DNA of 46,773 nucleotides from Candidatus Saccharimonadota bacterium (GTDB lineage Bacteria > Patescibacteriota > Saccharimonadia > Saccharimonadales > UBA4665). The position numbers and the translations under genes were made by a program. The notes beneath the pieces were generated by a model. The model had not been told where the DNA came from. It was given only the letters and a program-made list of their open reading frames with translations, and ran no database searches. The stretch is taken from contig DAHXLD010000013.1 of NCBI GenBank assembly GCA_027371845.1, forward strand, positions 1 through 46,773. Reading direction: 5' to 3'. Shown in pieces: positions 41,214 to 46,773 of this stretch (its first letter is position 1; each line of letters opens with the position of its first letter).

Positions 41214-42548
41214 ATGGTCAAAAAAGATCTTAAGTACATTTGCAACAATTGTCTGGAGAAGTTTTTTACGTGGAGCGGGAAATGTCCTAATTGTGGAGAA
41301 TGGAACACTATTGAGGAAAAAATAGATCTCAATAAAAATTCTAAAATAAAGGGCAAAATAATTGAGAGTAGTAATTTATCTAAAATTGTTTTAAATAATA
41401 ATACCGATCGAATATTACTAAAAGAAAAACAAATTAATACCGTTTTTGGCGGAGGAATAGTTAAAGGTAGTGTCACGCTAGTAGCAGGAGAACCCGGTAT
41501 AGGTAAAAGCACTCTTTTACTCGGCTTAGCTGACTTAATAGAGAGTAAGTATAAGATTTTATATGTCAGCGCCGAAGAATCATTATCTCAACTGTATTTA
41601 AGGGCTAAAAGAATGAAGGTTAATAATCCTAACCTTAATTTAGCTAGCAATAATTTAACTGATGACATTACTAGTACTATCTATGAAAAGAAGTATGATT
41701 TAGTAATTGTCGATTCTATTCAAACTATTCAAATAGCCGAAATAAGCTCATCCTCTGGGAGTGTTTCACAAATAACAAATTCAACTAATGTTATTATCGA
41801 AGCGGCTAAAAAAACCGACACGTCTGTAATCTTAGTAGGACATGTTACTAAGGAAGGCAACATTGCTGGACCTAAACTCTTGGAACATCTAGTTGACGTC
41901 GTATTGCAATTTGAGGGCGATAAGTTTGGAAACTTTAAAATCTTAAAAGCTTTAAAAAATCGCTTTGGATCCGTTAATGAGGCCGCCATCTATGAAATGA
42001 GCGATATTGGACTAAAAGTTGCCCTAAACCCCTCCAAAGAGCTATTAAAGGAACGATTAATTAGTGACGGATCGATCGTCCATGCCGCCATGGAAGGTAA
42101 CCAAGCAGTTTTAGTAGAAATTCAAGCTTTAGTAAATCCTACTAAATTCGGATATCCTAAAAGAACTGCTAGCGGTTTTGATATTAATCGTCTCAATATG
42201 TTAATTGCCATTCTGGAAAGAAGAACGAAACTTAATCTATCAGATAAAGACGTCTATATTAACGTTGTCGGGGGCTTAACCTTGAAGGATCCTTCAAGTG
42301 ACCTAGCAGTATCTATGGCGATAGCTTCAGCCGCCGCCAAAAGAAAACTAAATAAAGATCTTGTTGTGATTGGCGAAATTGGATTAAGCGGCGAAATAAG
42401 GCACGTACCTTTTGTTAAAAAAAGGTTTGATGAAGCTATAAATCTAGCCTTTAAGGGTGTTATTGGGCCAAAAACTAAGGAAATAACATCAAAAGAATAT
42501 TTTTCTACCCTAGACTTAAAGACCTGTCTAAATACTTATCTTAAATAA
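41214..42548 (+). CDS. radA: DNA repair protein RadA
   Basis: A 444-residue RadA/Sms. The N-terminal zinc finger has C10, C13, C24 and C27 (CNNC...CPNC). The RecA-like core has Walker A GEPGIGKST with K98 and the RadA-specific KNRFG motif at 248-252. The C-terminal Lon-protease-like domain (VYINVVGGLTLKDPSSDLAV) is structural. RadA is a branch-migration helicase in recombination and, in some bacteria, transformation. The gene ends four bases before the end of the opposing PBP gene. Confidence 0.96.
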   Translation: MVKKDLKYICNNCLEKFFTWSGKCPNCGEWNTIEEKIDLNKNSKIKGKIIESSNLSKIVLNNNTDRILLKEKQINTVFGGGIVKGSVTLVAGEPGIGKSTLLLGLADLIESKYKILYVSAEESLSQLYLRAKRMKVNNPNLNLASNNLTDDITSTIYEKKYDLVIVDSIQTIQIAEISSSSGSVSQITNSTNVIIEAAKKTDTSVILVGHVTKEGNIAGPKLLEHLVDVVLQFEGDKFGNFKILKALKNRFGSVNEAAIYEMSDIGLKVALNPSKELLKERLISDGSIVHAAMEGNQAVLVEIQALVNPTKFGYPKRTASGFDINRLNMLIAILERRTKLNLSDKDVYINVVGGLTLKDPSSDLAVSMAIASAAAKRKLNKDLVVIGEIGLSGEIRHVPFVKKRFDEAINLAFKGVIGPKTKEITSKEYFSTLDLKTCLNTYLK

Positions 42549-42552
42549 ATAT

Positions 42553-45500
42553 TTATTTTTTCTTATAAGGAGTAGTTACACTACTGTTTAAACTGTAGCC
42601 GTCACCATCGGTCAGAACTATTGAAAGACCGGAAGGAATAACTGAGTTAGCGGTACAGGTTGTTTGTTGCGAAGAACAGTCAACACCGTTTACGTTTACG
42701 TTGTAGGTCGGCATACCACCAGTCCAACTGAATACATCAAATCCTGATGAATTTTTAGTGACACTTAAATTAGATAGAGCTGCTGCATAGGTAACGTTAG
42801 TTGAGTTACTAGAGGAATAAAGAACGCTATCGACAACCGTTGCAGTAATGCTTCCGGATCCGTTACTAGTAGGCAAATATTTAAAATTGTAATTAAAATT
42901 CTGACTACTAGACGTTGGAATTTGAATAGTTTTTATTGTATTACCGTTTAGAGTTATGTTTATTGTACCTGCTGGAGCAGTCGTATAACTACCTCCCGAA
43001 AGCGGATGTGTCCCAGCTGTGGCTGCTACTGTAATAGTACAGGATGTATCGCATTGGTTATTACTAGTGCTACTAGGACTTCCAGGCCCTGGGTTTTGAC
43101 TGACCGTAACTGTTACAGACGGTGGAGTATCATTACAGTTATGAACATTATCAGTTTGAGTTGTAGCTATTGACTTACCACCACCCTGTTTAGCCTCAAG
43201 ATTTTGTTCATTGCCTACGAATGTTGGATAAAAAATATCAGCTGAAAAAGAGCTATCATTAGCTCCGCCAACTACTTGTTTAGCTAAGCTTGGGGTACAG
43301 CTTGTTGCAAGTAAGCCCGATACTTTATCTATAGTTTCGGATGTTGATCCGCCGTTCTTGCCGGAATACCATGATGGGAATATTTCGTCAGTAGGTCCAG
43401 GTTCCTGATCTCCGAAATCAATATGAGTTCTTTGAACAAAGCCAGGTAATACTTTTATGTCTGAAGGTTGCGTCCAATTGACAGGTTTCATATTTAGGGA
43501 GTCAAGGGCTTGAGTCATCCAGGTTCTAGTTAATGGCTCTGTTAAATATTCCATTTGCCCGGCCGTAAGAGCCCGATTACGCGTATGATAACCAACCCAG
43601 CTAACTATTGCATATTGAGTTGTCCAGGCCGTCATAAGACCATCAAAGTTGTAGTTGGTCGTACCGGTCTTAACAGCAATATCCCATCCATTATAATGCT
43701 GGAACTTATATCCACCGGCAGATAATGGAGTACAATAAGTGGCTGTACAATTTCCGGGCAAATAAGATGCTCTAGGATCAGATAAGATGTTATCTATAAT
43801 ATAGGCGGCGTCAGGCCTAATAACCTGAACTGGTTTTGGTTGAGTCCATTTGTATAAAGTTTTACCGCTGGCGTCTTGAACACTTAAAATATAGGTTTGT
43901 GGTAGAGTTTGGCCTAGTCTTGCTAAACTAGCGTCGGCGTTGACTTGTTGATCGATATGAATATAAGCACCATCTCCGATTCCGGCTGAAGCATAACATT
44001 GAGATTGTTGATTAGGGCCAGCCGTTTCAACATTAACGTTAGGCTGATAACAATTATAGGCATCTTTAGCATCCATCATGGCGTTAAAGGTGCTAATAAA
44101 TTTATCAATTGAAGTTAAGTGACCATTGGAATTATCATTTGGTACTTCTGATAAAACCGCTTTAATAGCAGGGACATTTCTTGATCCAGCCAAGGCGTAT
44201 CTTACCGTTTCTGGACCAGGATATTTAAAGTCATAATCCTCTAAACAATTTCCACCGTTGGCTGGTAAAGCATGATTAGTACATGGATAATAGCTCATAA
44301 TTGGCTGTTGGACGTCATATAAAACCGAGCCTGCACCAACATCGGTATTATTATTAATTAATGTTCCATAAACAATCGGCTTAACACTAGAACCTGGTGA
44401 AATATTGATGTTAGCGTAATTTATCTGACCATAGCTAGGATTATTAAAGTTAACCCCTCCAACTAAGGCAACCATTTGGCCCGTTTTAACATCTTCAGCG
44501 GCCATAGCTTCTTCGTCTCCCAAGTCTCTTACAACGTTCCGATAATTATTAGCAACGTCTTGTTCAGCGTAACTTTGAAGTTGAAGGTTAAGAGTTGTTA
44601 TAACCTTTAATCCTCCTCGACTTACTACTTGACTACCTAATTGATTTTCAAGTTGTTGTTTAGCTACCAGAACAAAGTAAGGCGCCTTAATGTTGGTATA
44701 TTTACCCTGCATAGGCTGAATCTCACTTAGAATGTCAACTTTCATAGCGGCTTGAGCTTGAGATTCGGTAATATAATGTTGTTGAACCATCATTTTATAA
44801 ATGTATTGCATTCTGCCAATTAGAGCCTGGGAACTAAAGGTATTACCGGCAGCAGGGTTGAATTGAGTTGAACCATAAGGAGAATAATAACTTGGGCTTT
44901 CGGGTATAGCTGACAGCATGACAGCTTGAGGTAGAGTTAATTGGGAAGCATTTACCCTAAAGTAATCCTCAGCAGCAGCTTGAACGCCGTAATCGACACC
45001 TCCGTACGGAGCAATGTTTAAATAACCGGTTAAAATTTGATCTTTAGTGTATTCTCGTCCAACCTCAACCGCTAAAATTAATTCTTTAATTTTACGAGTA
45101 ATAGTTCTATTATCAGTCCAATTTTCATTCAACTTTACGACCTGTTGAGTAATAGTTGAGCCTCCTTCAAGAACACCATTTTGGTGAAACAAATCGTGAA
45201 ATGCAGCCCTAAAAATACTTCTTATGTCAAAAGCCCCTTCTTTATAAAAGTTCTTATCTTCAATGGCAACAGTGGCCTCTTTCATGTAAGGAGATATTTG
45301 ATTACTTTGTACTGGAACTCTTTTAATACCACTATAATCCTGGAACAAAAGTACTTTCCCGGTTCTGTCATAATAGGAGACGCTTCCTCCCAGATTATCT
45401 CCAGCTATATCCTTAAGCTGGGGTAAGTCTTTTCGAAAGTAGGCAAATAAACCGATAGTTAATATGAAGCCCACTACAATCGCTATCCCAACGACTCTTA

Positions 45501-45741
45501 GCCCCATAATTAAACCTTCACGACTAAACCAATAATGATACAAATGTGAGGGCTTAAGTCGATATAAAATTCTTTTGTATTTTTCTTTTGGCAGAGTACT
45601 TAAATAAAGGGCTTTTTTAGCAGCCTGTTCAGCTTTACGAGATTTCTTACGATCTGATAAGGATTGATTTATTCTTAATGAGTTATTTCTTGATCTAGGT
45701 AAGTGGCTTGTTTTTCGACCCCGTGAGTTAAATTGAACCAT
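42553..45741 (-). CDS. Bifunctional class A PBP (PBP1A type) with extracellular tail
   Basis: A 1062-residue peptidoglycan synthase. A long basic cytoplasmic part (1-78) precedes a membrane helix at 81-101. The GT51 glycosyltransferase has the catalytic Glu in AIEDKNFY (E161) and GGSTITQQ at 193-200. The transpeptidase has SSVK (nucleophile S451, K454), SRN (520-522) and KTGTT (691-695). From about residue 870 comes a tail of about 190 residues, rich in Ser/Thr/Asn, with beta-rich Ig-like stretches and two close cysteine pairs (CDTSC, CSSQQTTC), ending in KKK. It polymerises and cross-links glycan strands. It diverges from tyrS. Confidence 0.95.
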   Translation of the reverse strand: MVQFNSRGRKTSHLPRSRNNSLRINQSLSDRKKSRKAEQAAKKALYLSTLPKEKYKRILYRLKPSHLYHYWFSREGLIMGLRVVGIAIVVGFILTIGLFAYFRKDLPQLKDIAGDNLGGSVSYYDRTGKVLLFQDYSGIKRVPVQSNQISPYMKEATVAIEDKNFYKEGAFDIRSIFRAAFHDLFHQNGVLEGGSTITQQVVKLNENWTDNRTITRKIKELILAVEVGREYTKDQILTGYLNIAPYGGVDYGVQAAAEDYFRVNASQLTLPQAVMLSAIPESPSYYSPYGSTQFNPAAGNTFSSQALIGRMQYIYKMMVQQHYITESQAQAAMKVDILSEIQPMQGKYTNIKAPYFVLVAKQQLENQLGSQVVSRGGLKVITTLNLQLQSYAEQDVANNYRNVVRDLGDEEAMAAEDVKTGQMVALVGGVNFNNPSYGQINYANINISPGSSVKPIVYGTLINNNTDVGAGSVLYDVQQPIMSYYPCTNHALPANGGNCLEDYDFKYPGPETVRYALAGSRNVPAIKAVLSEVPNDNSNGHLTSIDKFISTFNAMMDAKDAYNCYQPNVNVETAGPNQQSQCYASAGIGDGAYIHIDQQVNADASLARLGQTLPQTYILSVQDASGKTLYKWTQPKPVQVIRPDAAYIIDNILSDPRASYLPGNCTATYCTPLSAGGYKFQHYNGWDIAVKTGTTNYNFDGLMTAWTTQYAIVSWVGYHTRNRALTAGQMEYLTEPLTRTWMTQALDSLNMKPVNWTQPSDIKVLPGFVQRTHIDFGDQEPGPTDEIFPSWYSGKNGGSTSETIDKVSGLLATSCTPSLAKQVVGGANDSSFSADIFYPTFVGNEQNLEAKQGGGKSIATTQTDNVHNCNDTPPSVTVTVSQNPGPGSPSSTSNNQCDTSCTITVAATAGTHPLSGGSYTTAPAGTINITLNGNTIKTIQIPTSSSQNFNYNFKYLPTSNGSGSITATVVDSVLYSSSNSTNVTYAAALSNLSVTKNSSGFDVFSWTGGMPTYNVNVNGVDCSSQQTTCTANSVIPSGLSIVLTDGDGYSLNSSVTTPYKKK

Positions 45742-45865
45742 AATTGTTTGATCTACCCTCTTATAATGATTAAGATTATTATATCAAATATAAAATAAAA
45801 GTATTAAATTTTTTAATAATTTAAGAGTTGTTATTTATAATTAAGATATTAAACATAAATTTTAG

Positions 45866-45871
45866 TATAAT
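45866..45871 (+). promoter_or_regulatory. -10 box of tyrS
   Basis: TATAAT twelve bases before the tyrS ATG; the leader would be about six bases with no ribosome site. Confidence 0.45.
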
Positions 45872-45883
45872 ATGGCTTAGATT

Positions 45884-46773
45884 ATGGGACTATTAGAAGA
45901 ACTTAAATACCGGGAATTAATTTATCAAACAACTTTTAAAGATTTAAATGTTATTGATAACAATAAATTTACGATCTATTTAGGAGTTGACCCAAGCGCT
46001 GATTCGATGACAATAGGCAATCTAGCGGCCATATTTTTAGTTAAGCATTTTCAAAATTATGGCCATAAGATTTTCTTACTAATTGGGGGAGCTAGTGGAC
46101 AAATAGGAGATCCTGATGGCAAAAAACAAGAACGTGACTTAATCGATCCAGAGATTATAAAGAATAATATTAAGTTAATCTCAAATCAATTTAAAAAACT
46201 TTTAAATAAAGATAATTTAACCATTGTTAATAATAATGACTGGATTAAGAATTTAGGGTACTTAGATTTTTTAAGAGATATTGGTAAGCATGTTCCTCTT
46301 AGACAAATGGTTGGTCGAGATTTTGTTCAATCTCGAATATCCGAAGAAGGAAACGGTATTAGTTATGCTGAATTTAGTTATAGCTTAATCCAAGGATATG
46401 ACTTCTACTATTTATTTCAAAAATATGGCGTAAATTTACAGCTTTGCGGAGCTGATCAATGGGGTAATTGCTTAACTGGAGTAGATCTAATACGAAGAAA
46501 ACTTCAAAAAGAAGTCAATGTCTTATCATTACCTTTAATTGTTAATAAAAATACTGGATTAAAATTTGGTAAGACAGAAAGCGGAGCTATTTGGCTAGAC
46601 CCTAATAAAACTACTCCAACAAGTTTTTATCAATTCTTTGTTAATCTTGAAGATCAATCCTTAGAATATTTCTTAAAAGTCTATACCTTACTAAGCCAAG
46701 AAGATATTGAAAAGGTTTTAAAACAACATCACAAGAATCCTAATCTTAGGATAGGTCAAACGACCTTAGCCTT
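45884..46773 (+). CDS. tyrS: Tyrosyl-tRNA synthetase (5' part, cut by the window edge)
   Basis: I read an ATG at 45884 with an open frame of 296 codons to the window end. The class I signature region is GVDPSADSMTIGNL, where the usual first His of HIGH is Thr and the second is Asn. ISYAEFSYSLIQGYDFYYL and LCGADQWGN are the tyrosine-binding strands characteristic of TyrRS. KFGKTESG is the KMSKS-equivalent loop of the bacterial TyrRS form. The anticodon-binding and S4 domains would lie outside the window. It charges tRNA-Tyr. Confidence 0.95.
   Translation, partial: MGLLEELKYRELIYQTTFKDLNVIDNNKFTIYLGVDPSADSMTIGNLAAIFLVKHFQNYGHKIFLLIGGASGQIGDPDGKKQERDLIDPEIIKNNIKLISNQFKKLLNKDNLTIVNNNDWIKNLGYLDFLRDIGKHVPLRQMVGRDFVQSRISEEGNGISYAEFSYSLIQGYDFYYLFQKYGVNLQLCGADQWGNCLTGVDLIRRKLQKEVNVLSLPLIVNKNTGLKFGKTESGAIWLDPNKTTPTSFYQFFVNLEDQSLEYFLKVYTLLSQEDIEKVLKQHHKNPNLRIGQTTLA

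Overview
The window is AT-rich (roughly one third G+C by eye), densely packed bacterial DNA using the standard code: TGA ends the rpe-like, gatA and uvrB genes, and no TGA is read through. Gene content and divergence point to a Candidate Phyla Radiation bacterium, most likely a Saccharibacterium (TM7). It has core information processing, a cut-down sugar-phosphate pathway, the GatCAB amidotransferase, a PilB-type ATPase and a bifunctional PBP, with no amino-acid biosynthesis in view. The lineage is inferred from protein character; no 16S gene is present. No tRNA, rRNA, CRISPR array, insertion sequence or prophage was recognised, and no stretch over about 300 bases lacks a gene.

Layout. 1-2.2 kb (minus strand): the 5' part of a secreted Ig-like protein, a GH63-like glycosidase and a YajQ homologue. 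2.3-6.8 kb: pheS, HIT, pheT and NUDIX, a PheRS operon with two nucleotide-hydrolase genes. 6.8-9.3 kb: anchored FKBP isomerase, an NrdH/glutaredoxin-like redoxin and thioredoxin reductase behind an NrdR-box pair, and a flavin reductase. 9.4-16 kb: pyrophosphatase, then gap, rpiB-like, rpe-like, split transketolase, fba and a PfkB kinase, which together interconvert pentose phosphates and triose phosphates. 16-22 kb: a 399-residue orphan, a LOG-like protein, uvrB, and a minus-strand pair made of an alpha/beta hydrolase and a degenerate isopropylmalate-synthase-like protein. 22-27 kb: gatC, gatA, a membrane protein, gatB, galU and a small orphan. 27-37 kb: dnaE, a CAP-domain membrane protein, a TrmH methyltransferase, pilB, rplS, rnhB and an M1 aminopeptidase. 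37-46.8 kb: nusA with a terminator-like leader, clpC under a CIRCE operator, radA, a PBP1A with a long extracellular tail, and the 5' part of tyrS.

The most striking architecture is regulatory and positional. About fourteen genes have a -10 hexamer only 6-12 nt before the start codon, which predicts leaderless or nearly leaderless mRNAs. Three divergent pairs share overlapping -10 hexamers. All five convergent pairs abut or overlap at their stop codons, leaving no room for terminators. The most interesting protein is the isopropylmalate-synthase-like one at 19838-20890: it keeps the fold's landmarks but has lost the catalytic Arg-Asp and the metal-binding HxH.
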